Assembly (NCBI RefSeq): GCF_022602565.1
Contig: NZ_JALBCV010000012.1
Span: 20,092-84,091 of the forward strand
DNA: 64,000 bases
Source: Rosenbergiella metrosideri
GTDB lineage: Bacteria; Pseudomonadota; Gammaproteobacteria; Enterobacterales; Enterobacteriaceae
Reading direction: 5' to 3'
Shown here: one piece after another, positions 1 to 8,468 of the stretch
How the letters are laid out: every line of letters begins with the position of its first letter
Numbering within the stretch: the stretch's first letter is position 1
Notes under the pieces: model-generated
The model's database searches: none
What the model was told of the DNA's origin: nothing
The model's input: the letters and a program-made list of their open reading frames with translations, nothing else
Translations under genes and position numbers: made by a program

Positions 1-173
1 TGCGATCAGGATTAAATTATTTATTAATCACTTGGTATTATTTCCAATTAAATGAGTAGCTAATCTGAAATAATTAATTATTCCACTGCGAAGATTTAAC
101 CCTTACGATTAAATAACAGAATGAAAAGTACTCTCACGAAAAATAGAGCATAAAATGCGTCAGAAACTGACTA

Positions 174-986
174 TTAATTTTTATTCGATTCGAAAAAAGG
201 CGTGATAATGAGATGGGGTAATGCTAACGCGGTAAGTAAGGTAAAAAGTATCCGCACGTTATTTTGTGCCTCAGGCAAAATAAACATTATCGCTAATAAT
301 GAAAAGAGCAATGCGCCAGATAAAATAGGCCAAGTTAATCGCAGATAATCATAATAATTGTTACAACCCAAAAGGTGACGCCGCACACAGGTTTGTGGGA
401 AGGCATGGAGAATTAAAAAGCCTAGCGAAAAACCGATTAACGGCGGAAAAAAGAGCAGTGATAACACGCCCACGAAGAGTCGATAATCTCTTTGCAAAGA
501 GCCGGTAATTAATAATTGTGCTGCGCAGAGTATCCCTACCCCCTGCATGATTGTCATAACCAGCGCAAGGGAGTGCGCGGGGAGTCCCGCATAGCTAAGC
601 AAAACGGTGGTCTCTCGGAGGTAGCACACCGCAGGCAGCGTGATCAGTCCTATCCCTATAGCTAATCGCCTAGGCCAACCGCTTGCCTGGGGCTCCTCAA
701 TCGCAAAGTGGCCTGCTGAGGCAACCAAAAAAACAGGTAAGGCACTGGCGGGAAAGAGTTGCCATCCTAGCAAGCAGAGCGCCATCAGGCCTAGATAGCC
801 ACTGAGAAATAGACCTTTCTTTTCGGGACGAACGATAGCCAAGTCGCTCGCCCCATGAGCCATTCCTAACAAACCCATTGCCACCGAGGCAAAAAGCAGC
901 TGATAACCCATCGGACAGAATGAGGCTACTAACGCTGCCCCATAGAGTACTGCCCAACCACTTTTTTGCCCTAAGTCGTAAATCAT
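174..986 (-). CDS. blh: Brp/Blh-family beta-carotene 15,15'-dioxygenase
   Basis: This 270-aa polytopic membrane protein fits the Brp/Blh family, which cleaves beta-carotene into two retinal molecules for a rhodopsin. The sequence is almost all hydrophobic helices. It carries histidines expected to hold the non-haem iron: H44 in the GMAHGASDL segment, H93 in AGHFAIEE, H194, H204 and H258. Its ATG overlaps the stop of the upstream rhodopsin gene as ATGA, so the two are translationally coupled and make a self-contained opsin-plus-chromophore operon. The beta-carotene would have to come from a crt cluster outside this window. Family assignment rests on motifs, topology and neighbour; the individual iron ligands are inferred. 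Confidence 0.9.
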   Translation of the reverse strand: MIYDLGQKSGWAVLYGAALVASFCPMGYQLLFASVAMGLLGMAHGASDLAIVRPEKKGLFLSGYLGLMALCLLGWQLFPASALPVFLVASAGHFAIEEPQASGWPRRLAIGIGLITLPAVCYLRETTVLLSYAGLPAHSLALVMTIMQGVGILCAAQLLITGSLQRDYRLFVGVLSLLFFPPLIGFSLGFLILHAFPQTCVRRHLLGCNNYYDYLRLTWPILSGALLFSLLAIMFILPEAQNNVRILFTLLTALALPHLIITPFFESNKN

Positions 987-1693
987 ACTGCTGTGGTATC
1001 GATTGTCGAAGCTTGTGAGGACTTAGATAATACTCTTGCTGCGTAAAAGGCGTAGAAGACTTTCGCGATAACGTCTAAAACCAGGAAGCTCCATACCGAC
1101 GCTGCATCACTTACGAGCTGCAAGCCTTCCGGTCCGATAAGAAAGACAACCGGATAAATCAGCCAGACTAACGTCAATAAGGTGATATTTTTATAATAGC
1201 CTCCTGCGGTAGTCAGCGTGCGGGTGGCGGCAATTTTCCGTAAGGGTCTCCATAGCAAGAACAGCACCCCTAGAAAAGCAACACAGGACCAAAGATACCA
1301 AATTACTTTTACCATGGCGGTATCGGCAAGTGCAGATAATAAACCGGTTACTACCATAATAACATCCAAGCCAATAATCGCTGTTAAATATCCATTCATT
1401 TGGCCAGGAGGGCCATATTCTTGGAAGGCTATCATTACCAAGCCTGCTAATAAAATAGGCGTAGTGATAGACCAGTCGATATATCTAGCGAAATAAATTA
1501 TTGTTCCATTACTAGAGAGGTAATTACCAACGCCTAATGCCATCGCTAAATAAGCAGTTGCGGCGATAAAAGTCACCATAGCATGCATCATAACGTGATT
1601 TTTAATTAATACTTTTTTTCTTCCAGAAAGATAAATTAATAATGTTGATAACGACATTATGGTAAAACCTACGATAAGTGGGACGTGGTCCAT
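983..1693 (-). CDS. Microbial (type 1) rhodopsin, DTG motif, probable proton pump
   Basis: A 236-aa seven-helix rhodopsin. Helix C reads ARYIDWSITTPILLAG: R70, counter-ion D73, T77, and G84 where bacteriorhodopsin has the proton donor D96, so the three-residue signature is D-T-G. Helix G contains LDVIAKVFYAF, with D207 as second counter-ion and K211 as the retinal Schiff-base lysine. L81 stands at the spectral-tuning position (L105 of green proteorhodopsin), which suggests green absorption. A good ribosome site (GGAGAGG) lies 5 nt before the ATG. blh overlaps its stop. DTG rhodopsins are known, to my knowledge, as light-driven proton pumps in plant-associated Proteobacteria; pumping here is inferred from D73 and T77. 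Confidence 0.96.
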   Translation of the reverse strand: MDHVPLIVGFTIMSLSTLLIYLSGRKKVLIKNHVMMHAMVTFIAATAYLAMALGVGNYLSSNGTIIYFARYIDWSITTPILLAGLVMIAFQEYGPPGQMNGYLTAIIGLDVIMVVTGLLSALADTAMVKVIWYLWSCVAFLGVLFLLWRPLRKIAATRTLTTAGGYYKNITLLTLVWLIYPVVFLIGPEGLQLVSDAASVWSFLVLDVIAKVFYAFYAARVLSKSSQASTIDTTAV

Positions 1694-1768
1694 TTAAACC
1701 TCTCCAAATAGAGTTAAAATATTAAGTGATTAAAATAAAAAGATAATCATGTTTATGACTTAATAGTA

Positions 1769-1796
1769 AGTATATGAGGGGTTCTGTTTTCTGCAA
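1769..1796 (-). promoter_or_regulatory. Candidate sigma-70 promoter of the rhodopsin-blh operon
   Basis: On the minus strand TTGCAG and TATACT are separated by 16 bp, close to the -35/-10 consensus, about 75 nt upstream of the rhodopsin ATG. It is the best match in the AT-rich gap between thyA and the rhodopsin. Light or stress control elements were not recognised. Confidence 0.5.
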
Positions 1797-1896
1797 ATTT
1801 TAAGGTCTATCAGCTTAAAAATAAATACTTCTTCTTTACCTTGATTTACTTGCGATTATGGATTAGGAATTGCCTGTGAATATGGCTTCGCATTAT

Positions 1897-1931
1897 AAAA
1901 AAAAACCGCAACCTTAGCAGGTTACGGTTTC
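1897..1931 (-). terminator. Rho-independent terminator downstream of thyA
   Basis: On the minus strand AAACCGTAACCT and AGGTTGCGGTTT form a 12-bp stem with one mismatch and a 4-nt loop, followed by a run of more than eight T. It ends the lgt-thyA transcript and insulates the rhodopsin operon. Confidence 0.85.
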
Positions 1932-1972
1932 AGTGCTTATTGCTCTGTTGCGGCGACTACGATATAAGCAAC

Positions 1973-2767
1973 TTAAATCGCGACGGGCGCTTTGATCGCA
2001 GGGTGCGGATCGTAGCCTTCTATCTCGAAATCGTCAAAACAGTAATCAAAAATAGAGTCCGGCTTACGTTTAATGACCAATTTAGGCAGTGCACGGGGCT
2101 CACGACTTAATTGTAAGTGTGCTTGCTCTAAGTGATTGGAATAGAGGTGCGTATCGCCCCCTGTCCAAACAAAATCGCCAACTTCGAGATCACACTGCTG
2201 AGCGACCATATGGACCAGTAGCGCATAGCTGGCGATATTAAAGGGTAAGCCTAAAAAGACATCGCAAGAGCGCTGATAGAGCTGGCAACTGAGTTTGCCA
2301 TTAACGACATAGAATTGGAAAAAGGCATGGCAGGGTGCCAGCGCCATTTTATCCAACTCGCCTACATTCCATGCCGATACGATGATGCGGCGCGAATCAG
2401 GGTCCTGTTTAATCTGACGGATCACTTCACTAATTTGGTCGATGTGGCGGCCATCGGCAGCTGGCCAACTACGCCATTGTTGACCATAAACGGGACCTAA
2501 GTTGCCCTGCTCGTCAGCCCACTCATCCCAGATCGTTACCTTGTTCTCTTTCAGGTAAGCAATGTTGGTGTCCCCTTTTAAAAACCACAGCAGCTCGTGA
2601 ATAATCGAGCGCAGATGGCATTTTTTCGTGGTGACCAAGGGGAAGCCCTGTTGCAGATCGAAGCGCATTTGGTGGCCGAAAATGGATAAGGTGCCGGTAC
2701 CGGTACGGTCGTCTTTCACCGCGCCTTCAGAGAGGACTTTCTGCATCAGTTGCAAATATTGATTCAT
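1973..2767 (-). CDS. thyA: Thymidylate synthase
   Basis: ThyA converts dUMP and 5,10-methylene-tetrahydrofolate to dTMP and dihydrofolate in the cytoplasm. At 264 aa it has exactly the E. coli length. Visible motifs are the N-terminal [12 protein letters not shown] loop, the catalytic cysteine in [14 protein letters not shown] (about residue 146), and the C-terminal [12 protein letters not shown] that closes over the active site. The ATG overlaps the lgt stop by four bases, the same lgt-thyA coupling as in E. coli. Nothing is missing. Confidence 0.99.
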   Translation of the reverse strand: MNQYLQLMQKVLSEGAVKDDRTGTGTLSIFGHQMRFDLQQGFPLVTTKKCHLRSIIHELLWFLKGDTNIAYLKENKVTIWDEWADEQGNLGPVYGQQWRSWPAADGRHIDQISEVIRQIKQDPDSRRIIVSAWNVGELDKMALAPCHAFFQFYVVNGKLSCQLYQRSCDVFLGLPFNIASYALLVHMVAQQCDLEVGDFVWTGGDTHLYSNHLEQAHLQLSREPRALPKLVIKRKPDSIFDYCFDDFEIEGYDPHPAIKAPVAI

Positions 2768-3645
2768 TTTACTTCACTCGTTACAGTCTTTGGCTGGCGT
2801 TTATACGCCCAAATCATCATTATCACTCCAGCGACAATCATCGGGATAGACAAGATCTGCCCCATGCTGATCACCCCACCAAATAACCCGAGCTGAGCAT
2901 CAGGCTGGCGGAAAAACTCGACGATAATACGGAAAGCGCCATAGCCTATCAGAAATAAGCCCGACACACTGCCCATTGGACGCGGTTTGCGAATAAACAG
3001 ATTCAGAATAATAAACAGCACCACACCTTCTAACGCTAATTCGTATAGCTGTGAAGGGTGACGTGGCAGTACGCCATAGGTATCGAGGAGAGATTGCCAC
3101 TGAGGATGGCTTGGAATTAAGGCCAAATCTTCATCACGCGAACCGGGAAATAGCATCGCCCATGAAGAGTTCGGGTCAACACGTCCCCATAACTCGCCAT
3201 TGATGAAGTTACCTAGGCGGCCTGCGCCTAAGCCAAAAGGAATTAAGGGAGCAATAAAATCAGAAACTTGGAAGAAAGTCCGTTTGGTTCTGCGGGCAAA
3301 AACTAACATCACCACGATAACACCAATCAACCCACCGTGGAACGACATGCCGCCATCCCAGACCTTGAACAGGTAGAGCGGATTGTCGAGGAATAGCGGT
3401 AAGTTATAGAATAAGACGTAACCGATACGACCACCTAAAAATACCCCTAAGAAACCGGCGTAAAGAAGATTTTCAACTTCTGTTTTAGTCCAGCCACTGC
3501 CGGGCTTATTCGCACGCCGAGTGGCCAACCACATGGCAAAAATAAAGCCGACTAAGTACATCAACCCATACCAGTGAAGGGAGATTGGACCGATAGAAAA
3601 AATTACTGGGTCAAATTGTGGAAACTTAAGATAGCTCGCAGTCAT
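2764..3645 (-). CDS. lgt: Prolipoprotein diacylglyceryl transferase
   Basis: Lgt transfers diacylglycerol from phosphatidylglycerol to the lipobox cysteine of prelipoproteins in the inner membrane, the first step of lipoprotein maturation. It has 293 aa and about seven membrane helices. The family signature [14 protein letters not shown] with its essential arginine, and the HGG motif in [10 protein letters not shown] with its essential histidine, are both present. The gene lies between ptsP and thyA as in E. coli. Within this window the YgdR-like lipoprotein and the MdtABC-linked outer-membrane channel are predicted substrates. Confidence 0.98.
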   Translation of the reverse strand: MTASYLKFPQFDPVIFSIGPISLHWYGLMYLVGFIFAMWLATRRANKPGSGWTKTEVENLLYAGFLGVFLGGRIGYVLFYNLPLFLDNPLYLFKVWDGGMSFHGGLIGVIVVMLVFARRTKRTFFQVSDFIAPLIPFGLGAGRLGNFINGELWGRVDPNSSWAMLFPGSRDEDLALIPSHPQWQSLLDTYGVLPRHPSQLYELALEGVVLFIILNLFIRKPRPMGSVSGLFLIGYGAFRIIVEFFRQPDAQLGLFGGVISMGQILSIPMIVAGVIMMIWAYKRQPKTVTSEVK

Positions 3646-3729
3646 CTTGCACCATTGGTTGTTAAATCAATCACCCGTGCCTCATTCTTGAGGGGGTGAA
3701 CAAATAGGTTGGGCGAAATCATAGCATAA

Positions 3730-3747
3730 GCCCGCAAAATTGCGGGC
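3730..3747 (-). terminator. Hairpin between ptsP and lgt
   Basis: A perfect GCCCGCAA/TTGCGGGC inverted repeat with a 2-nt centre lies just after the ptsP stop. On the minus strand it is followed by TTATGCTATG, a weak U-tract, so it is more likely a leaky terminator or RNA-stabilising hairpin than a full stop. lgt has about 120 bp upstream of it. Confidence 0.5.
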
Positions 3748-3766
3748 CAGTAAATGTAGCCGAGTA

Positions 3767-6022
3767 TTAACGACCGCCGCGAATCAATCCTCCCAATCCA
3801 CGACGTTCCATAAAGACCGAGATTTGGTAGCGGACTTCGCTGGTGGTGCTGGACTGCAAAACTTGCGCGGCGAGTTGTTCGGTCTCGTTACATTCCAAGT
3901 GCCGTAATAGGTATTTTACCCGAGGAATATTTTTGCCATTCATACTTAAGTGACGGTAGCCCATCCCCACCAGTAACGGCACACAAGTTGGGTCGCCAGC
4001 CATCTCCCCGCATAAGTAAACGGGCAGATTAACACGCGTCGCCAGCGTCATGATGCGATAAAGGGCCTGTAAAACCGCGGGATGCAAGGCGCTATATAAA
4101 TTCGCCACCCGCGTATTGTTACGGTCTACTGCTAACAGATATTGGGTTAAATCATTGGTTCCCACCGAAATAAAGTCGACCTTGCGTGCCAGTTGTGGGA
4201 TCAGAAAGATCATCGATGGCACCTCAAGCATAATACCGACTTCTGGCGAGGGGATCTCATAGCCTAGTAGTTCTTCGACCTCATAAATTGCGCGATCTAT
4301 CAGGTGGCGCGCATCATCGATCTCTTCGATGCTGGTGATCATCGGCAACAGGATCCGCAAATTACCCGACGCGGCATTGGCTCGTAACATCGCGCGGATC
4401 TGGACCAAAAAGATTTCGGGTTGATCTAGGGTTAAGCGAATACCGCGCCATCCCAATGCCGGGTTTTCTTCACTGATTGGCATATACGGCAGTTGCTTAT
4501 CTGCACCGATATCCAAGGTTCTTAGCGTGACCGGTTTTTGATGGAATAGCTGTAGCATCCCCTGATACTGCGCCACTTGCTCCTCTTCTGAAGGAAAACC
4601 ACTTTGCAGCATGAAAGGGACTTCGGTGCGATACAGACCAATGCCCTCGACCCATTTATCTTGATCCAGCTCCAGTTCGGCGCTTAATCCCGCGTTGAGC
4701 ATGATGGCGATATGCTCGCCACTTTTCAATTCGCCAGGTAACTCGGCCGCTGTTTCCGCGGTCTTGCTGAGCGCGTGCTCCTCTTTGAGCAGGCGTTGAT
4801 ACTCTTTAATCAGTATCGGTTCAGGCTCAATCAGCACTTCCCCACGGTAACCGTCGACAATCAGCTGCCGCTTATCGAGTTGTTCAGGTCGGATATCGAC
4901 ACCCATAACGGTCGGAATACCCATGGCGCGGGTTAAAATCGCTGCATGCGAGTTCGCCGCACCGTCTCGCACGACGATACCTGCAAGACGATCTTGAGGG
5001 ATCTCCGCAAGCGAGGTCGCGGTTAATTCATCGGCAACTAAGACAAAGCGTTCCGGCCAGCTATTGCTGCCCTGCAAAGAGTCATCGAGGTGAAAGAGCA
5101 AGCGTTGGCCTAATTCACGTAAGTCATTGGCTCGATCGCGCAGATAGTTATCTTTCAGTTCCAAAAACTGTGCTGCGAATTTTTCAATAACAACTTTAAC
5201 TGCCCACTCTGCCACAATGCCTTGTTCAATTTCCGTCAGCAGGCTTTTCTTCAATCGCGGTTCGCTCAGTAAATGCGAATAGAGGTTAAAAATCTCTGCA
5301 CTCTCTTTCTGCGCGCTACCTGAAAAGCGTTTGCTGTAACGCCGAAACTCCTCACCTGCCTCAGACATCGCCAAGAGTAGGCGCTCTTGCTCTTGCTCAA
5401 TATCTAACGCGGAAGCGCGCGTTACTTGCTCTAGCAGCGGTTGCACTTGGTCGACCCAACCTGGGGCAATCGCCACCCCAGAGGAAGCAGCAATGCCCTG
5501 TAGACGGCTTTGGCGGTACAAGCCAAATAGCTGACGCAGTTGTGAGGGCGAGAGGAGTGTGGCGACCTGCGTGGCCAGTGTCACTAAAAAGGACTCTTCG
5601 CTCTCGTCATACTGGCGGGTTTCGCGCTGCTGCACGACCAGTACCCCTAAAACGGTACGACGGGAAACTATTGGGGCACCAAGAAAAGCACGGTAGTGCT
5701 CCTCATTAACGGAAGGAATATATTTAAAACTGGGGTGTGAGGGGGCATCGGCCAAGTTAATCGGCTCAGCGAGCCGCCCGACTAGGCCGACAATCCCTTC
5801 ATCAAGGGCGAGGGTGATATTTTTGCCGCGGGGCTTTTTTAAGCCGCGCGTTGCCATCAGGTAATAGCAACCGCGCTCATGATCCGCCAGATAGATTGAA
5901 CAGACTTCTGTTTCCATCGTATGGCAAATCTCATTTACGAGAATTTCAAGTGCATCATTGAGCCGCGGAGCACTCGCGACTTTTTCAACAATATCCCGTA
6001 ACTGTGTGAGCTTCAGTGCCAT
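3767..6022 (-). CDS. ptsP: PTS-Ntr enzyme I (phosphoenolpyruvate-protein phosphotransferase PtsP)
   Basis: PtsP autophosphorylates with PEP and passes the phosphate to NPr, then to EIIA-Ntr, a regulatory chain for nitrogen and potassium balance. At 751 aa it matches the family length. An N-terminal GAF sensor domain (about residues 1-165) is followed by the enzyme I N-domain, with the phosphohistidine H359 in GAANSHAAILTRAMG. The PEP-binding barrel follows, with DFISVGTNDLTQYLLAVDRN and the active-site cysteine in YLCGEMAGDP. It starts 3 nt after the rppH stop, so the two are co-transcribed as in E. coli. Confidence 0.98.
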   Translation of the reverse strand: MALKLTQLRDIVEKVASAPRLNDALEILVNEICHTMETEVCSIYLADHERGCYYLMATRGLKKPRGKNITLALDEGIVGLVGRLAEPINLADAPSHPSFKYIPSVNEEHYRAFLGAPIVSRRTVLGVLVVQQRETRQYDESEESFLVTLATQVATLLSPSQLRQLFGLYRQSRLQGIAASSGVAIAPGWVDQVQPLLEQVTRASALDIEQEQERLLLAMSEAGEEFRRYSKRFSGSAQKESAEIFNLYSHLLSEPRLKKSLLTEIEQGIVAEWAVKVVIEKFAAQFLELKDNYLRDRANDLRELGQRLLFHLDDSLQGSNSWPERFVLVADELTATSLAEIPQDRLAGIVVRDGAANSHAAILTRAMGIPTVMGVDIRPEQLDKRQLIVDGYRGEVLIEPEPILIKEYQRLLKEEHALSKTAETAAELPGELKSGEHIAIMLNAGLSAELELDQDKWVEGIGLYRTEVPFMLQSGFPSEEEQVAQYQGMLQLFHQKPVTLRTLDIGADKQLPYMPISEENPALGWRGIRLTLDQPEIFLVQIRAMLRANAASGNLRILLPMITSIEEIDDARHLIDRAIYEVEELLGYEIPSPEVGIMLEVPSMIFLIPQLARKVDFISVGTNDLTQYLLAVDRNNTRVANLYSALHPAVLQALYRIMTLATRVNLPVYLCGEMAGDPTCVPLLVGMGYRHLSMNGKNIPRVKYLLRHLECNETEQLAAQVLQSSTTSEVRYQISVFMERRGLGGLIRGGR

Positions 6023-6025
6023 CGA

Positions 6026-6553
6026 TCATCCCCTTTTACGCCGTCCTGAGTAATTCGAACGCTGCCCTCCCCCTTCCGGTTGGGCCATTAACGATGTTGC
6101 AAATTCTTTCATTACCCGTCGATAGACATCCCGCTTAAACGAGACCACCTGACGGACCGGATACCAAAAGCTCACCCAACGCCACCCATCGAATTCCGGG
6201 GTGCTGCTGCGCTGAACATTGACAGCAGTATCTTGGCACTGGAGTTGCAGCAGAAACCATTTCTGCTTTTGGCCAATACAGACTGGCCGTGTATCCCATC
6301 GCACTAAACGTTTGGGTAATTTGTAGCGCAACCAATTACGCGTCGAAGCGAGAATACGGACATCTTTACGATGCAACCCCACTTCTTCAAATAATTCACG
6401 GTACATCGCCTGCTCTGCGGTTTCTCCTGCATTAATCCCGCCCTGCGGAAATTGCCAAGAGTGCTGACCAAATCGTCGTGCCCAAAGCACCTGTCCTTGA
6501 CGATTACAAATTACGATACCCACGTTAGGGCGGTAGCCATCATCATCGATCAC
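6026..6553 (-). CDS. rppH: RNA 5' pyrophosphohydrolase
   Basis: RppH removes pyrophosphate from the 5' end of triphosphorylated mRNA and so opens it to RNase E decay. The Nudix box is complete: [23 protein letters not shown] gives the GX5EX7REUXEEXGU pattern at about residues 38-60. The N-terminal [15 protein letters not shown] is typical of the enterobacterial protein. It has 175 aa and a basic C-terminal tail that is short-lived in conservation across species. It is the first gene of rppH-ptsP and is divergent from mutH across a long regulatory gap. Confidence 0.98.
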   Translation of the reverse strand: MIDDDGYRPNVGIVICNRQGQVLWARRFGQHSWQFPQGGINAGETAEQAMYRELFEEVGLHRKDVRILASTRNWLRYKLPKRLVRWDTRPVCIGQKQKWFLLQLQCQDTAVNVQRSSTPEFDGWRWVSFWYPVRQVVSFKRDVYRRVMKEFATSLMAQPEGGGQRSNYSGRRKRG

Positions 6554-6659
6554 TGGACTACCTCGATATTCTTTTTAGATAACCTGATTGTTTCACACTC
6601 CACTCGGGCGGTAAACCATTGCCTTACGCCAAAAATTACTCGCGTTAGTGGGATAACTA

Positions 6660-7080
6660 AGGGATAAAAGTAAAGTTATGAACAAATAACCACAGAGTTA
6701 ACCTATTTTATTCACCTTTTCTGTGGATAGCTTTGTGAAAAAGATGGGATTCAATTGAATAATCATTTTTACCCCCCCTTTTAGGCTGACTAATTTGAAT
6801 TTATAAAGACCTTAAATTACATGAAGTTATCAGGTTTATAAACAACATTTTATCAGGTTTTTCGGGTATTGATTCAACTGCACTTAACACATAGGTTAAA
6901 AATTAACCGTTTCATAAATTATCCACAGAACATGCCTGAATGTTACGCATAAGTCGAAAAAAAACTGAACAAACCCTGCTGTCAAGGCTGTAAATAGAAA
7001 CAGTACTCTAAAATTACCGGAGTTATCCAATTTTTCTGTGGATAAGTAGGGTGACAAACCTGTTTATGAATCCCGTGAAA
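6660..7080. promoter_or_regulatory. DnaA-box cluster in the rppH-mutH gap, probable DARS2 (DnaA-reactivating sequence)
   Basis: The 679-bp gap between divergent rppH and mutH holds two perfect DnaA boxes: TTATCCACA at 6919-6927 on the plus strand and its complement TGTGGATAA at 7037-7045. A one-mismatch box on the minus strand lies at 6722-6730 (TGTGGATAG). Weaker boxes lie at 6686-6694 (ATAACCACA) and 7023-7031 (TTATCCAAT). The last forms an inverted pair with the 7037 box. The surrounding DNA is AT-rich. In E. coli the DARS2 site, which turns ADP-DnaA back to ATP-DnaA with IHF and Fis, lies in this same intergenic region. Identity is from position plus boxes; IHF and Fis sites were not resolved. 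Confidence 0.75.
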
Positions 7081-7232
7081 CTGGGATAACCTCATAAAAT
7101 TCCTTAAACTACTCAGGGGTTAAGTTTAAAAAACCATGGTTTTTCATGCTATTATTCGCAATCTATTGGTTGAGTCAACGCGGCCACACAACCCAACTCA
7201 CCCTTGGTTACTTTTCATACAAAGAGTGAACG

Positions 7233-7910
7233 ATGTCTATTGCTTACTTATCACCTCCCGAATCCGAAGCCGAGCTGCTGCGCCGTGCACAACAGATCGC
7301 GGGAAAAACCTTTGCGGAAGTCGCGGTTGAACGGCATATAAAGGTGCCTGCAAATCTGCAACGTAACAAAGGATGGGTCGGTAACCTTATCGAGTTGGCA
7401 TTAGGCGCACAGGCTGGCAGTAAAGCGGAGCAGGACTTTGCTCACCTCGGAATCGAATTAAAAACCATTCCAATCAATGCTCGCGGCGAGCCTCTGGAAA
7501 CCACCTTTGTCTGCGTCGCGCCATTAACTGGGAATATCGGTGTCACGTGGCAGCATAGCCACGTTCGCCAAAAGCTTGCCAAAGTCTTGTGGATCCCAAT
7601 AGAAGGTGAGCGACATATTCCGCTGGCCGAGCGCCGCATTGGTGCTCCGCTACTGTGGCAGCCCTCCGAGCAAGAAGATAAGCAGCTTGAAGCCGATTGG
7701 GAAGAGCTTATGGAGATGATTGCGCTAGGGCGTGTTGAGGCAATCACAGCCCGCCAAGGGGAATATTTACAGATTCGCCCTAAAGCCGCCAACAACCGCG
7801 CGCTGACCGAAGCGATCGGGCCTACTGGTGAGAGGATCCTCACGCTCCCCCGTGGCTTTTATCTAAAGAAACGTTTCACGGCGCCGTTACTCGCCCGACA
7901 TTTTGGATAA
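7233..7910 (+). CDS. mutH: DNA mismatch repair endonuclease MutH
   Basis: MutH nicks the unmethylated strand at hemimethylated GATC sites after activation by MutS and MutL. At 225 aa it is the usual size. The catalytic D-E-K set is visible as D68 and E75-L-K77 in [13 protein letters not shown]. The N-terminus [21 protein letters not shown] is typical. The presence of mutH implies Dam methylation in this organism. It faces away from rppH across the DnaA-box region and is followed by a hairpin terminator. Confidence 0.98.
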   Translation: MSIAYLSPPESEAELLRRAQQIAGKTFAEVAVERHIKVPANLQRNKGWVGNLIELALGAQAGSKAEQDFAHLGIELKTIPINARGEPLETTFVCVAPLTGNIGVTWQHSHVRQKLAKVLWIPIEGERHIPLAERRIGAPLLWQPSEQEDKQLEADWEELMEMIALGRVEAITARQGEYLQIRPKAANNRALTEAIGPTGERILTLPRGFYLKKRFTAPLLARHFG

Positions 7911-7931
7911 TTTGCCACGTCACTCAGACTT

Positions 7932-7958
7932 GCCAAATAGGCCATTTGGCTTTAGCTT
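7932..7958 (+). terminator. Probable terminator after mutH
   Basis: GCCAAAT and ATTTGGC form a 7-bp perfect stem with a 5-nt loop and are followed by TTTAGCTT, 20 nt after the mutH stop. In E. coli ygdQ lies here; in this window the gene is absent and about 330 bp of non-coding sequence separates mutH from the next gene. Confidence 0.55.
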
Positions 7959-8237
7959 ACTGATGTGTAAGCGTAATAATTCTCTTTCTAATCGCATTAT
8001 CGTGAGTCAGTAAGACATATCTCTTTACGTTTTTATCGCGCGTGCCCTCTCTTGGCACCTAATATTATTTTAATTATATTTCAAGTAATTAGGTCACTAT
8101 ACTCGATAGCATTGTGACCCGCCCTGACAGGTATTGCGCTCCCTCACCGCTTGTTCAGAGGAATGCAGACAATTCTGGTTTATGCTAACCGTTATCATCG
8201 CTTAACTGTTGCGCTAACGAAAAGAGGACGAAAAGAG

Positions 8238-8456
8238 ATGATCAAAGTTGTTTTATTATTAGTCGGCGTAACGGGCAGCCTATTACTGAGTGGTTGCTCG
8301 AGTGATTACGTAATGGCAACGAAAGATGGAAAAATGCTGCTGACCGAAGGAAAACCCATTATCGATAAAGAGACTGGGCTGGTCGAATATACCGATCAAC
8401 GGGGCCACACAACACAAATCAATAGCGACGATATTTCCAGTATTATTAAAAAATAA
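8238..8456 (+). CDS. ygdR: YgdR-like small lipoprotein (DUF903)
   Basis: A 72-aa secreted lipoprotein. Starting at 8238, after the ribosome site GAGGACGAAAAGAG, gives a signal peptide with lipobox LLSGC and mature start [14 protein letters not shown]. The rest matches the YgdR/YgdI family pattern of an SH3-like fold: D-G-K repeats, [13 protein letters not shown] and a C-terminal [10 protein letters not shown] longer reading from 8151 would bury the signal peptide and is rejected. Position between mutH and tas is as in E. coli. The function is unknown; outer-membrane location is inferred from the lipobox and the absence of aspartate at +2. Confidence 0.93.
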   Translation: MIKVVLLLVGVTGSLLLSGCSSDYVMATKDGKMLLTEGKPIIDKETGLVEYTDQRGHTTQINSDDISSIIKK

Positions 8457-8468
8457 TAAGGACTGTGC

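Noticed and set aside
1..173. A gene at the left edge
   Set aside because: No open frame with coding character; the stretch is AT-rich non-coding sequence after blh.
7442..7843. A 133-codon minus-strand frame inside mutH
   Set aside because: It is the shadow of the conserved mutH reading frame.
8151..8237. An upstream 29-codon extension of ygdR
   Set aside because: It would place the lipoprotein signal peptide in the middle of the protein; the ATG at 8238 has a good ribosome site and gives the family length of 72 aa.
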